A DNA stretch of 63,010 bases from an uncultured Clostridium sp. (lineage in GTDB: Bacteria > Bacillota > Clostridia > UBA1212 > UBA1255). The notes beneath the pieces are model-generated. The model saw nothing but the letters and a program-made list of their open reading frames with translations. It did not search any database and was not told the DNA's origin. Where the stretch lies: assembly GCA_900543695.1 (NCBI GenBank), contig UQSG01000015.1, positions 1 to 63,010 on the forward strand, read 5' to 3'. The stretch's first letter is position 1. The number at the start of each line of letters is the position of its first letter. The translations under genes were made by a program, and so were the position numbers. Shown here in pieces: positions 16,388 to 25,906 of the stretch.

Positions 16388-18487
16388 ATGAAAGCTATTA
16401 TTATGGCCGGCGGCGAAGGAACGAGACTCAGGCCAATCACCTGCAGGATGCCAAAGCCTGCCGTTCCGGTAAAGGACAAGCCTGTGATTCTTCATATTAT
16501 CGGACTGCTCGAGCAGCACGGCATATACGATATCGCAATCACTTTGAAATACCTGCCCGGAGAGCTCAAAAAAATAGTAGAAAGCGCCGTTAACCGCGGT
16601 GAAATCAAAGCGGACATTCGATTTTGTACAGAAACGTCGCCGCTTGGCACGGCCGGCAGCGTCAAAAACTGTATTTCTGAATGCTACGAAAATTCGGAAG
16701 AAGATTTTCTGGTGATCAGCGGCGATGCGATCACGGACATAAATCTCCGTGAAATGATTGATTTTCATAAAAAGCAGGGAAAAATGGCAACAATCGCAGT
16801 GAAAGCCGTCGATATTCCGACAGAATTCGGCGTGGTGCTTACCAACAAGGAAAATATGGTCACGGGCTTCATTGAAAAGCCCGTCTGGAGCGAAGCCGTA
16901 AGCAATATCGTTAATACCGGCATTTACATTGTCACAAGCAGGCTCATGGAATTTTGCCCCGAGGAAGGCGCTTGCGATTTTGCCAAAGATGTTTTTACGA
17001 AAATCCCCGACTTAAGCCACAATATTGCGGCCTTTCAGACAGAAGCCTATTGGTGCGATATCGGAGACGTCCGCTCCTATCGCAGCGTCAATCTCAGAGG
17101 CGGCGGCTTCATCGGCGAAAATTGCAGCATTTCCGACGAAGCGGATATTCGGAACAGCGTAATCTGTCACGGCTGCAGGGTTGGCGCCGGCTCCGTCATT
17201 TCCGACAGCGTGGTCATGCCGAATACGGTAATCGGGAAGCATTGTAAAATAGCGGAATGCGTATTATGCTCTTCTGTCAGCATAGAAGATGGCGTGACAG
17301 CGGAAGATGCCGTCGTCGGAGAAAAGGCGGCGATCGGACATTCCACTGTAATCAAAAAAGGGACAAAAATCTGGGATGGAGCCAACATTCTCCCGGAAAG
17401 CATGCTTCACGGGGTGATCCGGGAATACGGCGGCTCTGCCTCAAGCTATTCCCCCGAAATGGTATTGCGGTTAGGCCGTGCCTTCGGCACGTTTCTCGGA
17501 CAGCATGCTTCTGCGCTGATTTGTGCCGATGGCAGCGGGAGCAGCTGCATGATATCGGCCGGGCTGCAGTCCGCGCTTGCATCCGCAGGAATCCAGGTAA
17601 AAGTCATAGAAACAGTCCCCATGCCTGTCATACGCTGGATCTGCCGTTCCGGAATCTGCGACGGAGCCATTTACGTTTCCGATAACGGAGAAAGTCATAT
17701 TCACTTTCTGAACAAATTTGGCGATGATCTTTCCAAAAATGAACGGCGTAAGCTGAAATCCGTTTATGACCTGGAGGATTTTACGCGCGTGGACAGAAAC
17801 AGCATTCCCGTATTCGAGGAGCTCAGCAGCCCCGAAGATTATTATATTTCCGCGCTGCTCGACATCTTCAAATGTCCGCATAAAAATCTGAATTATATCG
17901 GCCGCCGTTTTACGAAAAGTCAGCGTTATGCAGCCGCAGCATATATTACCATAAAGCTGTTTCCTGATGCGCCGATCTTTCTGGCCGCTTCAGAATCAAT
18001 GGCTGCGGAAAAAATTGCGGAAAAGTTTGACCGATATGTCATTCGCTGCGGCAGTAAAATCGGCGATATTATGTCCGAAATGGAAAAATTTATGCATATA
18101 GACGGGGTGTATGCAGAATATCTGATGTTTTTTGACGACCTCGCATTCGATCTCGGACTCTGCTGTATCGACGGATTCATTGCCGGAGAGCTCGATACGG
18201 AAATCGAAAATCTGATTCGGATTCCACTGTACAGATCGGAGACTCAAATCCCATGTAAAAACGCAAATAAAGCTGATATTATAAGGAAATTTGTCAACAG
18301 CGACCTGGCTCGCAGGGGCTTTGAAATCAACGACGGAATTTGCATCCGCGATCAGGATTCATCGGCCAGAATCTGCGCTGACGACGAGCGGCAGGCCTTC
18401 CACGTTTATGTAGAAAGCCTGAGTGAAGAATACGGAAAGGAGATCGCCGGAGAGATCCTCAAGACACTGGAAAATTTATTGACTTAA
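16388..18487 (+). CDS. Nucleotidyltransferase / left-handed beta-helix / degenerate phosphomannomutase fusion
   Basis: A 699-residue fusion. Residues 1-235 are a sugar-1-phosphate nucleotidyltransferase (MAGGEGTRLRPITCRMPKPAVPV, SGDAITD, NTGIYI). Residues about 245-345 are hexapeptide repeats forming a left-handed beta-helix (GENCSISDEADIRNSVI and so on). Residues about 370-699 resemble phosphomannomutase, but the phosphoserine loop TASHNP is replaced by YVSDNGESH and the later metal-binding DGDGDR motif is not visible. The N-terminal half should make an NDP-sugar such as GDP-mannose; the mutase half is probably inactive or regulatory. ATG 16388 has AAAGGAAG 11 bases upstream; GTG 16376 overlaps it. 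Confidence 0.85.
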   Translation: MKAIIMAGGEGTRLRPITCRMPKPAVPVKDKPVILHIIGLLEQHGIYDIAITLKYLPGELKKIVESAVNRGEIKADIRFCTETSPLGTAGSVKNCISECYENSEEDFLVISGDAITDINLREMIDFHKKQGKMATIAVKAVDIPTEFGVVLTNKENMVTGFIEKPVWSEAVSNIVNTGIYIVTSRLMEFCPEEGACDFAKDVFTKIPDLSHNIAAFQTEAYWCDIGDVRSYRSVNLRGGGFIGENCSISDEADIRNSVICHGCRVGAGSVISDSVVMPNTVIGKHCKIAECVLCSSVSIEDGVTAEDAVVGEKAAIGHSTVIKKGTKIWDGANILPESMLHGVIREYGGSASSYSPEMVLRLGRAFGTFLGQHASALICADGSGSSCMISAGLQSALASAGIQVKVIETVPMPVIRWICRSGICDGAIYVSDNGESHIHFLNKFGDDLSKNERRKLKSVYDLEDFTRVDRNSIPVFEELSSPEDYYISALLDIFKCPHKNLNYIGRRFTKSQRYAAAAYITIKLFPDAPIFLAASESMAAEKIAEKFDRYVIRCGSKIGDIMSEMEKFMHIDGVYAEYLMFFDDLAFDLGLCCIDGFIAGELDTEIENLIRIPLYRSETQIPCKNANKADIIRKFVNSDLARRGFEINDGICIRDQDSSARICADDERQAFHVYVESLSEEYGKEIAGEILKTLENLLT

Positions 18488-18507
18488 TCCTCTAAGAGAC
18501 TTATAAT
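18479..18507 (+). promoter_or_regulatory. Promoter for LRR lipoprotein
   Basis: TTGACT (18479-18484), a 17-base spacer and TATAAT (18502-18507). The -35 overlaps the last codons and stop of the upstream gene. Confidence 0.75.
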
Positions 18508-18565
18508 TAAAGAGCTAATGTATTATTACTGATCGTTTGCTCAGATACTTGGAGGATGACATTTT

Positions 18566-20863
18566 ATGAAGAAAAGCTTATTCCCGGTAATCAAAGTCTT
18601 TGGAACGCTCTGTGCTGCGGCAGCATTGATGTTCGCGCTCTCTTCCTGCCAGGAAGAGGAAGAACCGTCCGCCACAGCGGCGCCTTCCACTCCGACTCCG
18701 GTGCAAAGCACGTTCAAGCCGGTTGTCGATATCATTTATGACGAAAACGAATTTCAAATTGTAGACACGACAATTGTGGAATATATTGGCGACGGAGGAG
18801 ACGTCAAAATTCCGGAAAAGGTCACTGCAATCGGCGACATGGCATTCAGCGGCCGTTCCGACGTGACTTCCGTCGAATTTACGAAAGACGTTGTTTCCAT
18901 CGGCGAGAAAGCTTTTGAAAACTGCACCGGCCTTACCGGCGTTTTTACGCCGCCTTCCAACCTGGCATATATCGGAGATTCCGCGTTCGCCGGCTGTACC
19001 GGAATTACGGAAGTGGAACTCCAGAACAAACCTATGACGGTCGGAACCCATATCTTTGAAGGCTGCACTTCGCTTCAGAAGGTCATTATTCCAAAAACCA
19101 TGGGAGCCATTCCTGATTACACATTTTACGGCTGCAGTTCTCTGACCGACGTTACGATCGATAACGACATCACGGCAATCGGAGATCACGCATTCGACGG
19201 CTGTACAAGCCTCACGGCGTTCAAGTTTCCAACGAAAACAACATCGATCGGAGATTATGCATTCAAAGGCTGTACCTCTCTTTCCGATATCACATTTGAA
19301 AGAGCCCTCGAAAGCATCGGTTATCTGACGTTCAACGATACCGCATGGTTTGAAGCGCAGATAGAAGCGCAGCGGTCGGCCGCGCCTGCGGAGGAGCCGC
19401 AGGAAGTCAATAAAGACGAAAACAAATATGTAATTGTAGGACGTGACATCATTATTTATTATATCGAAAGCAGCGAGGATGGAAATAACATTACTCTGAA
19501 TATTCCGGAGAAGGCTTACGGAATTGCTGACGGCGCCTTCGATCACTGCATCGACAAAATTTCAGCGGTAAACTTTACTGCCGGCAGCAATATGGTCACC
19601 ATCGGTAAAGGCGCCTTTAAAAATGCCGTAGGACTGAGCCGCTTTGATCTTCCTTCCAAGGTTACGGTCATCAACGACGAAGTATTCAGCGGCTGTACGA
19701 ATCTGACGACGTTTACCGTATCCAGCAAGCTGACGTCGATCGGCAGCGAGGCTTTTTATAACTGTGCGAGCTTAACGTCCATATATCTTCCCGATGATAT
19801 TACGACGATCGGGGACGCTGCATTTCAGGGCTGCCGTTCGCTTACAAGCGTTACGCTGCCGGATAACATTACGGATTTGGGTGATTACGCTTTTAAAGAC
19901 TGCGAAAGCGCAGCGGAATTCGTCATTCCGCTGAAGCTTGCCAACGTCGGTGTGCAGGCGTTCGACAATACCAAATGGTATGCCGACCTCAGCGTTTACG
20001 AGGAAGCCCCTGCGGAAAATCAATTTCATATTTACGGGGACGGCATTCTGATCAAAGCGGATATTGTCGATAATACGAATATCGTAATTCCGGAGAACGT
20101 CAAATCCATCGCCGCCTTCACATTTACCGGCTGGGGCCAGATCGATGACCGCGAGTTTTACAATTCAAAGCTTCCGAAAAGCATCACCATTCCGGACGGA
20201 GTGACTTCTATAGGAGATTACGCGTTTTATTTCTGTGAAAATCTGGAAACCATCTTTATCTCGGATACTGTTACAAATATTGGAGAAAAGGCTTTCTATG
20301 GTTGTAAAAATCTGAAGGTTATTAATATCCCCAATAATATTACGGAAATTAAAGATTATACCTTCTACGGCTGCAGCTCTTTGGCCGCAATCGTACTTCC
20401 GTCTAATCTTACATCGATCGGGAAATATGCGTTTTACGATTGTTATGAGCTGGCGGAAATTAACATTCCGTCTTCCGTTTCTTCCATCGGTGAATTTGCG
20501 TTCACCAATACGAATTGGTTCCATTATAATACGGACAGCGAATTCATTGTGGGAGATGGAATTCTTCTGAAGGTTACTCCCGTATCACAGAACATTGCAC
20601 TTTCTTCTTCCATCCGATCCATTGTCGGCGGCGCCTTTGAATCTGCCGGTATCGAGCAGATCACACTGCCGGCTTCCGTAACCGTCATTCCGGATTATGC
20701 CTTTTCCGGTTGCACAAATCTTTCGGAAGTCATATTCCGCGGGACAATTACTTCTGTTGGCAGTCGTGCCTTCAACGGATGTACAAAGCTGGAAAGCGTT
20801 TCAATCCCTTCCGGAGCGGCAGTAGCTGATGACGCATATGTAAATTCCGGTTTAGATCAGTAG
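18566..20863 (+). CDS. BspA-type leucine-rich-repeat surface lipoprotein
   Basis: A 765-residue secreted protein. The signal peptide ends at a lipobox-like ALSSC (Cys28), followed by an acidic, Thr/Pro-rich linker. The rest is about 23-residue LRR_5 (BspA/TpLRR) repeats of the pattern ITSIGDYAFYGCTSL..I.IP. The repeats fall into three blocks, each closing with an aromatic NTxW motif (NTAWFEAQ, NTKWYADL, NTNWFHYN) and reopening with a V-GDGILLK-like strand. The protein is expected on the cell surface, where BspA repeats in other species mediate adhesion; that role is inferred. A consensus promoter precedes it and a terminator follows, so it is monocistronic. Confidence 0.88.
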   Translation: MKKSLFPVIKVFGTLCAAAALMFALSSCQEEEEPSATAAPSTPTPVQSTFKPVVDIIYDENEFQIVDTTIVEYIGDGGDVKIPEKVTAIGDMAFSGRSDVTSVEFTKDVVSIGEKAFENCTGLTGVFTPPSNLAYIGDSAFAGCTGITEVELQNKPMTVGTHIFEGCTSLQKVIIPKTMGAIPDYTFYGCSSLTDVTIDNDITAIGDHAFDGCTSLTAFKFPTKTTSIGDYAFKGCTSLSDITFERALESIGYLTFNDTAWFEAQIEAQRSAAPAEEPQEVNKDENKYVIVGRDIIIYYIESSEDGNNITLNIPEKAYGIADGAFDHCIDKISAVNFTAGSNMVTIGKGAFKNAVGLSRFDLPSKVTVINDEVFSGCTNLTTFTVSSKLTSIGSEAFYNCASLTSIYLPDDITTIGDAAFQGCRSLTSVTLPDNITDLGDYAFKDCESAAEFVIPLKLANVGVQAFDNTKWYADLSVYEEAPAENQFHIYGDGILIKADIVDNTNIVIPENVKSIAAFTFTGWGQIDDREFYNSKLPKSITIPDGVTSIGDYAFYFCENLETIFISDTVTNIGEKAFYGCKNLKVINIPNNITEIKDYTFYGCSSLAAIVLPSNLTSIGKYAFYDCYELAEINIPSSVSSIGEFAFTNTNWFHYNTDSEFIVGDGILLKVTPVSQNIALSSSIRSIVGGAFESAGIEQITLPASVTVIPDYAFSGCTNLSEVIFRGTITSVGSRAFNGCTKLESVSIPSGAAVADDAYVNSGLDQ

Positions 20864-20877
20864 CACCAGAAGAAAAA

Positions 20878-20905
20878 GAAGCGGCGTCAGGCCGCTTCTT
20901 TTATT
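20878..20905 (+). terminator. Terminator after LRR lipoprotein gene
   Basis: Stem GAAGCGGC (20878-20885) with GCCGCTTC (20891-20898), loop GTCAG, then TTTTATTATT. The stop codon of the convergent spoIVB gene lies within the loop. Confidence 0.75.
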
Positions 20906-21993
20906 ATTCCCGCATTTTCATGCATATCGCTTGTCATACTGTTATACATCGTATCAATCATCGACATTGCAAATATTCCGTAGCCAATCTGAGGATCATT
21001 GATCATAACATGCGTTACCGCTCCGGCGAATTTTCCGTCTTGTATGATCGGGCTTCCGGACATCCCCTGTACGATTCCGCCCGTTACGCTTAAAAGCCTT
21101 TTATCTACGATTTTGATATTAAAGCTTTTGGTTCCGTCGCTGCTGCCTTTGTTGATCTGCGTAATTTCGATATCATATTGCGTCAGCTTTCCGTCGATGG
21201 CAGAAGTCATAATATAAGCGCTTCCCTTATGGATTTCCGAGTTGTTTGCAACAGCAAGTCTGCAGAATTCTGTAGAAGCGTCAAGGAACGTTCCTTCTTC
21301 AAGGGATCCGTAAATGCCCGTTTCGCAGTTTACGGATACGTTTCCGATCACATCGCTGGATTCATTAAAATAGCCCCTCAGTTCTCCAGGTGTGCCGGCA
21401 ACGCCTTTTTTTATGCCTGTAATTTCCGCTTTTTGAAGCGAACCGCCGGATATCTCATACTTGGTGCCGTTATCCGTGATTGCATGGCCCAACGCGCCGT
21501 ACATGTGACATTCTTCACTGTAAAATGTCAAAGTACCAATCCCGGCGGCCGTATCCTTTGCCCAGATACCCATCCTATAATGTTTCGTTTCACTATCACG
21601 GCAAAGCCGAATCGTTTTTTCCGACCGTCCTTCGCTGTTTTCTATCGTTACTTTTGCAGAAGACGTGCTGAGCTTGTCAAGCACCGCCTGCATATCGTCC
21701 ACCGAATTAACAGGAATCCCGTTAATCGCTACTATTCTGTCACCTTCCGAGAACCCGGAATCTTTTGCAGGAGAAGCATACGAATTGTCATCCGTCATAA
21801 AGCCCATAAATCCCGTTATGATGACGCCGTGGGACTTCAGCCTGATTCCGACGGGTGTACCGCAAACCACCACATATAAAGGCTTATCACCGCTGCCGGC
21901 GCGGCTGCTCTGCGCAGTAACACCGGAATTGCCGAAAAGGCATACAGCAAGAAAAATAATTACAACAGCCCTGATCTTTTGAGGTGTTTTCAT
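20887..21993 (-). CDS. spoIVB: SpoIVB peptidase
   Basis: A 368-residue sporulation serine peptidase. An N-terminal signal-anchor helix is followed by a PDZ domain (AKDSGFSEGDRIVAINGIPVNSVDDM). The S55 peptidase domain shows the catalytic His in MYGALGHAITD and the catalytic Ser in VQGMSGSPIIQDGKFAGAVTHV. In Bacillus, SpoIVB is secreted from the forespore and cleaves SpoIVFA to trigger sigma-K activation. ATG 21993 has GGGAGG upstream. It follows recN as the last gene of the long minus-strand cluster, the usual clostridial place. I saw no clear sigma-G promoter in the 105-base gap. Confidence 0.93.
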   Translation of the reverse strand: MKTPQKIRAVVIIFLAVCLFGNSGVTAQSSRAGSGDKPLYVVVCGTPVGIRLKSHGVIITGFMGFMTDDNSYASPAKDSGFSEGDRIVAINGIPVNSVDDMQAVLDKLSTSSAKVTIENSEGRSEKTIRLCRDSETKHYRMGIWAKDTAAGIGTLTFYSEECHMYGALGHAITDNGTKYEISGGSLQKAEITGIKKGVAGTPGELRGYFNESSDVIGNVSVNCETGIYGSLEEGTFLDASTEFCRLAVANNSEIHKGSAYIMTSAIDGKLTQYDIEITQINKGSSDGTKSFNIKIVDKRLLSVTGGIVQGMSGSPIIQDGKFAGAVTHVMINDPQIGYGIFAMSMIDTMYNSMTSDMHENAGIIKEAA

Positions 21994-22098
21994 GATTTGA
22001 CCTCCCTTACAAAATTTTGAGAATGCAGCGCGCTTTTCCGCCGCACGCTCTGTATTGTAAGTTGTCCGCAAAGCTGTTTTTATATACTGTTACAAAAT

Positions 22099-23811
22099 TC
22101 AATTAGTCCGGAATTTGGCAACGAGTTCTCTTGCATGCACCGCCGTGATTTCCGATTCAGCATCTCCGTCTAAAAGCCGTGAAATCTCGCGGATTTTCGC
22201 TTCTTCGTCGAGCGTTTCGACTGTCGTATGCGTAGAAGTTCCGTCAAAGCTTTTCCGAATATATATATTATGATCTGCTGCCGCCGCAATTTGCGCATGA
22301 TGCGTGACACAAATTACCTGGTGATTTTTGGAAATTGATTTCAGCTTCTGCGCTACGCTTTTGGCCGCCTTTCCGCTGATACCCGTGTCGATTTCGTCGA
22401 AAATCAAAGTGGAAATTCGATCGGCATCTGCAAGAATCGTCTTGATTGCAAGCATAATCCGGGAAAGCTCGCCTCCGGAAGCGATTTTTGCGAGCGGCTT
22501 CAGCGGTTCTCCGGGATTCGCGGAAATTAAAAATTCCACGGTATCCAAGCCTTCCTTCGTATAATTATAATACCCATTTTTATCTTTTTCATCATGAAAA
22601 AGAATTTCGGCCGAAAATTTCGCCTGATTCATTTCCAGGCTTTCCAGCTCCGCCATAACCTGCTCGCTGAGTCGTTTTGCCGCTTTTACGCGAGTAAAAT
22701 TCAAATCCTCACACAAAGCGTGCAGCGCTTCGTTTCGTTCCGCAAGCTGTTTGAGAATTTTGTTGACCGTTTCCTCCCCTGCAAGCAGCTCGTCCAGCAG
22801 TTTCTGCGTATCGGCGGCATATTGAAGGATTTCTTCTATGGTGGAGCCGTATTTCCGCTTCAGTTTATCAATGGTATGAATACGCTCCTGCGTTTCTTCC
22901 AGCTCGTTTTTATCAAAGGTGACACCGTCCGCACAGGTACGCAGATCTGCCGCAATGTCTTCAAGCAAATACGAAACTTCATCGATCCGAGATAAAAGCT
23001 CCTGATATTCGCCGGCATATCCGGCAATCGTTGACAAATAAGATCTGACGGCGCCCAGTTGATCCGATACGGAAGGATCGCTTCCAAATTCCCCGCCGTT
23101 CAAAATCATTCTGGAGGCTTCCAGGGCTTCCGTAATTTTTTCACTGTTTGCGAGCACGGCCCGTTTCTCATTCAGCGCCTCATCCTCCCCTACGGAAAGA
23201 CCGGCTCCTTCGATTTCTTCGATCTGATAGGTATAGAGATCTGCAAGGCGTTCGCGCTCCTTCGGATCTCCGGAATACTTTTCCAGGGAACGATATCGTT
23301 CCTTGAATTCTTTTAAATCAATGTGATAGGTGTGCTTTAAGGCTTCAATTTCCGTACCGCCATATGCATCCAAAAGCTTGACATGCGTTTCAGCTTTTGC
23401 CAAAGATTGGTTTTCGTTCTGCCCGTGAATATCAATCAAAAGGGTTCCCAGCTGCCGCAAGGTAGATACGGCGGCGAGCCTGCCGTTGATTCGGCATACG
23501 TTTCTTCCTGATGCAGAAAGCTCTCTTTGCAGAATCAGCGTATGATCCTCTTCCTCTTCCATTCCGATTTCACTTAAAAAAGATGATACTTCAGGATCGT
23601 CTATGAAAAACACACCCTCCGTATAGGCCGATTCACAGCCCGTTCGAATCAGCTCCTTCGAAGTCCTGAAGCCAAGCATACATTGGATGGAATCAATCAG
23701 AATCGATTTTCCAGCGCCGGTTTCTCCGGTCAGACAATTCATTCCATCCGTAAAATCTACGGTTAATTCATCGATCAGCGCGATATTCCGGATGCGCAGC
23801 TGCATCAGCAT
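22099..23811 (-). CDS. recN: DNA repair protein RecN
   Basis: A 570-residue SMC-like ATPase that acts early at DNA double-strand breaks. Walker A is GETGAGKSILID near residue 31. The middle is a long coiled coil. The C-terminal half carries the ABC-type signature KIASGGELSRIMLAIK and Walker B STLIFDEIDTGISGKAA. ATG 23811 is preceded by GGGAGGT at 7 bases; the GTG at 23820 lies inside that site. It lies 19 bases after argR, the conserved argR-recN order of Bacillota. Confidence 0.95.
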   Translation of the reverse strand: MLMQLRIRNIALIDELTVDFTDGMNCLTGETGAGKSILIDSIQCMLGFRTSKELIRTGCESAYTEGVFFIDDPEVSSFLSEIGMEEEEDHTLILQRELSASGRNVCRINGRLAAVSTLRQLGTLLIDIHGQNENQSLAKAETHVKLLDAYGGTEIEALKHTYHIDLKEFKERYRSLEKYSGDPKERERLADLYTYQIEEIEGAGLSVGEDEALNEKRAVLANSEKITEALEASRMILNGGEFGSDPSVSDQLGAVRSYLSTIAGYAGEYQELLSRIDEVSYLLEDIAADLRTCADGVTFDKNELEETQERIHTIDKLKRKYGSTIEEILQYAADTQKLLDELLAGEETVNKILKQLAERNEALHALCEDLNFTRVKAAKRLSEQVMAELESLEMNQAKFSAEILFHDEKDKNGYYNYTKEGLDTVEFLISANPGEPLKPLAKIASGGELSRIMLAIKTILADADRISTLIFDEIDTGISGKAAKSVAQKLKSISKNHQVICVTHHAQIAAAADHNIYIRKSFDGTSTHTTVETLDEEAKIREISRLLDGDAESEITAVHARELVAKFRTN

Positions 23812-23830
23812 CAGGTTCACCTCCCGATTA

Positions 23831-24280
23831 TCATTTTGCGAACCCCTTCAGCGTCAGGACTACGTCTTCTGCACAGGCATCCGTACGGCATACAATCAAA
23901 AGCGCATCGTCACCCGCAATGGTTCCGAGCGTTTCGGACAGCTTCAGGGAATCGATTGCGGAAGCGACAGCCTGAGCCATTCCCGGCAGCGTCTTGATCA
24001 ATACCAGATTGTTCACAGAATCAGCAGAAACAAAACCGTGTGTAAAGACGGGCATAAGCTGCTCGGGAATCGTAAGAGCCTGTCCTGCAAGCGGTGCGTA
24101 TTTTGTTTTACGGCTTTTCGCAGCAACCTTCACAAGCTTCAGCTCCTTGATGTCGCGGGAAACGGTTGCCTGCGTGACATGAAAGCCTCTCTCGGCCAAC
24201 CGTTCAATCAGCTCCTCCTGTGTCTCAATTTCTCCAGACGCTATGATCTCCAAGATCGCGCCCTGCCTCTTATTCTTCAT
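23831..24280 (-). CDS. argR: Arginine repressor ArgR
   Basis: A 149-residue arginine-responsive regulator. The N-terminal winged helix (QGAILEIIASGEIETQEELIERLAERGFHVTQATVSRDIKEL) binds ARG boxes. The C-terminal domain, with GTIAGDDALLIVCRT, binds arginine and hexamerises. Its start overlaps the end of nadK by 11 bases. Its place before recN is conserved in Bacillota (ahrC/argR). It would repress arginine synthesis genes, none of which lie in this window. Confidence 0.95.
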   Translation of the reverse strand: MKNKRQGAILEIIASGEIETQEELIERLAERGFHVTQATVSRDIKELKLVKVAAKSRKTKYAPLAGQALTIPEQLMPVFTHGFVSADSVNNLVLIKTLPGMAQAVASAIDSLKLSETLGTIAGDDALLIVCRTDACAEDVVLTLKGFAK

Positions 24281-25136
24281 TGTGAATCCGCGCTCTCCTT
24301 TCCGAAGTCTTTCTTCGAAGCGCCTCGTAGAAGTTAGGCGGATCGATCCGGATGATCCGGAGCTTGTCCGCTCCTCTTTCGCATATTACTTTTGCGTCAG
24401 GGGCAATTTGCATGCTTGCATAACCGTCGGCCGTGACATACATCTGGCGGTGCGGCCTGCAAAGGCACATTTCTATCTTACTCGTGCTTCTGGCGATAAT
24501 GGAACGACCGTCCGTATAATGCGCGCAAATTGGCGTGATCACGATCACATCATTCCCCGGTTCCACAATCGGCCCTCCGGCGGAAAGCGAATATGCCGTA
24601 GATCCGGTCTGAGTGGAAACGATAATTCCGTCGCAAGGATAGGTATCCACAAACGCTCCGTTGATGTATAAGTCAATATATGCAACCTTGGAAAGCGTTC
24701 CGCGCGAAAGGACGCAATCGTTGATCGCCGATTTGTCAAAAACGTTTTTCTCTCCGTCATCTACTGTAATGCGAAGCGTCATTCTTTCTTCAATGACATA
24801 TTCGCCCTTCACAAGGCGCAGTACAGTCTTCTCCAGATCATTTTTCTCAAATTCCGTCAGCAGACCGAGCGTTCCCAGATGAAAACCGAGTACGGGGAGA
24901 TCGCGGAGAATTGCAATTGCGGCGGTTTTCAAAAAGGTTCCGTCTCCTCCGATGCTGATCAGAAGGTCAGCGGAAGCCGCGGCGGAATCCTGGCGATAAT
25001 CCGCGCTGTCGATCACGTTCCAGATCTCTCTTCCTGCCGATTCCCGTCTGCTGATTTCCACAATCGCTTCGGTCAGAAGCTTTACATAGTGAACGCTTTC
25101 TTTTTTATTTTTATTGTATAAAAGACCAACTGTCAT
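24270..25136 (-). CDS. nadK: NAD kinase
   Basis: A 288-residue NAD+ kinase that makes NADP+. The GGDGTFLKTA motif (near residue 64), the NDCVLSRG region and TQTGSTAYSLSAGGPIV are the three hallmark segments. It lies 32 bases after tlyA and overlaps argR by 11 bases, within the nusB-to-spoIVB cluster. Confidence 0.95.
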   Translation of the reverse strand: MTVGLLYNKNKKESVHYVKLLTEAIVEISRRESAGREIWNVIDSADYRQDSAAASADLLISIGGDGTFLKTAAIAILRDLPVLGFHLGTLGLLTEFEKNDLEKTVLRLVKGEYVIEERMTLRITVDDGEKNVFDKSAINDCVLSRGTLSKVAYIDLYINGAFVDTYPCDGIIVSTQTGSTAYSLSAGGPIVEPGNDVIVITPICAHYTDGRSIIARSTSKIEMCLCRPHRQMYVTADGYASMQIAPDAKVICERGADKLRIIRIDPPNFYEALRRKTSERRARIHNEE

Positions 25137-25168
25137 GACGCACCGCCGAAAAACATTTTATGCATGCA

Positions 25169-25906
25169 TTATACATCAATTTTCAAGGTTCGTCTACAGA
25201 CGCAGAAATATTCCGTATTCCCATCGCCCCCTTTTATCGGGGAAGGACATATGCCCGTCACGGCAAAGCCTGAGCGTGCAATGAACTCTGCCGTTTCCTC
25301 TGCCGCTCTTCGTGCTGTCTCAGAATCTTTGACGATTCCTTTTTTATTTAAGTTTTTCCTTCCGACCTCAAACTGCGGCTTTATGAGGCAGACCGCAGTG
25401 CCGCCTTCTTTCAGGAGTCTGTAAATATGCGGAATAATGAGCCGAATCGAGATAAAGGATACGTCCGCGCAGGCAATATCGTATGTTCCCTCTCCGATTT
25501 TGAAGTCTCGAATATCCGTATCCTCATAAACCGCCGTTCTGACATCCTGCCGTATTTTTTCTGCAAGCTGTCCGTGCCCAACGTCGACACACGCAACGTG
25601 AGAAGCGCCGCTTTGCAGCAATACATCCGCGAAGCCTCCCGTAGAAGCTCCGATATCGATTGCGGTCATATTATGCACATTTATTGTATATTTATCCAAT
25701 ACATACGCTAGCTTCAATGCGCCTCTGCCAACATATGGCACCGGATCCGCGTCACAGGCAACCGTATCCGATTCCAGGCAAATTTCGTAAGACGGCTTTG
25801 TAATGATTTTTCCATTCACCCGGACGCAGCCCTCTTTTACCGCACGGACCGCACGGACTCTGCTGTCGTAAAGATGCTGCTGTGCAAGATACAGATCTAG
25901 TCTCAT
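25169..25906 (-). CDS. tlyA: TlyA-family rRNA (cytidine-2'-O)-methyltransferase
   Basis: A 245-residue protein with an N-terminal S4 RNA-binding domain (MRLDLYLAQQHLYDSRVRAVRAVKEGCVRVNGK) and a C-terminal Rossmann methyltransferase (MTAIDIGASTGGFADVLLQSGA, ADVSFISIRLIIPH, LIKPQFEVGR). Characterised TlyA proteins methylate 16S and 23S rRNA and influence capreomycin sensitivity. The start overlaps the dxs stop in an ATGA, so the two are coupled. It is often annotated as a hemolysin in older databases. Confidence 0.93.
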   Translation of the reverse strand: MRLDLYLAQQHLYDSRVRAVRAVKEGCVRVNGKIITKPSYEICLESDTVACDADPVPYVGRGALKLAYVLDKYTINVHNMTAIDIGASTGGFADVLLQSGASHVACVDVGHGQLAEKIRQDVRTAVYEDTDIRDFKIGEGTYDIACADVSFISIRLIIPHIYRLLKEGGTAVCLIKPQFEVGRKNLNKKGIVKDSETARRAAEETAEFIARSGFAVTGICPSPIKGGDGNTEYFCVCRRTLKIDV

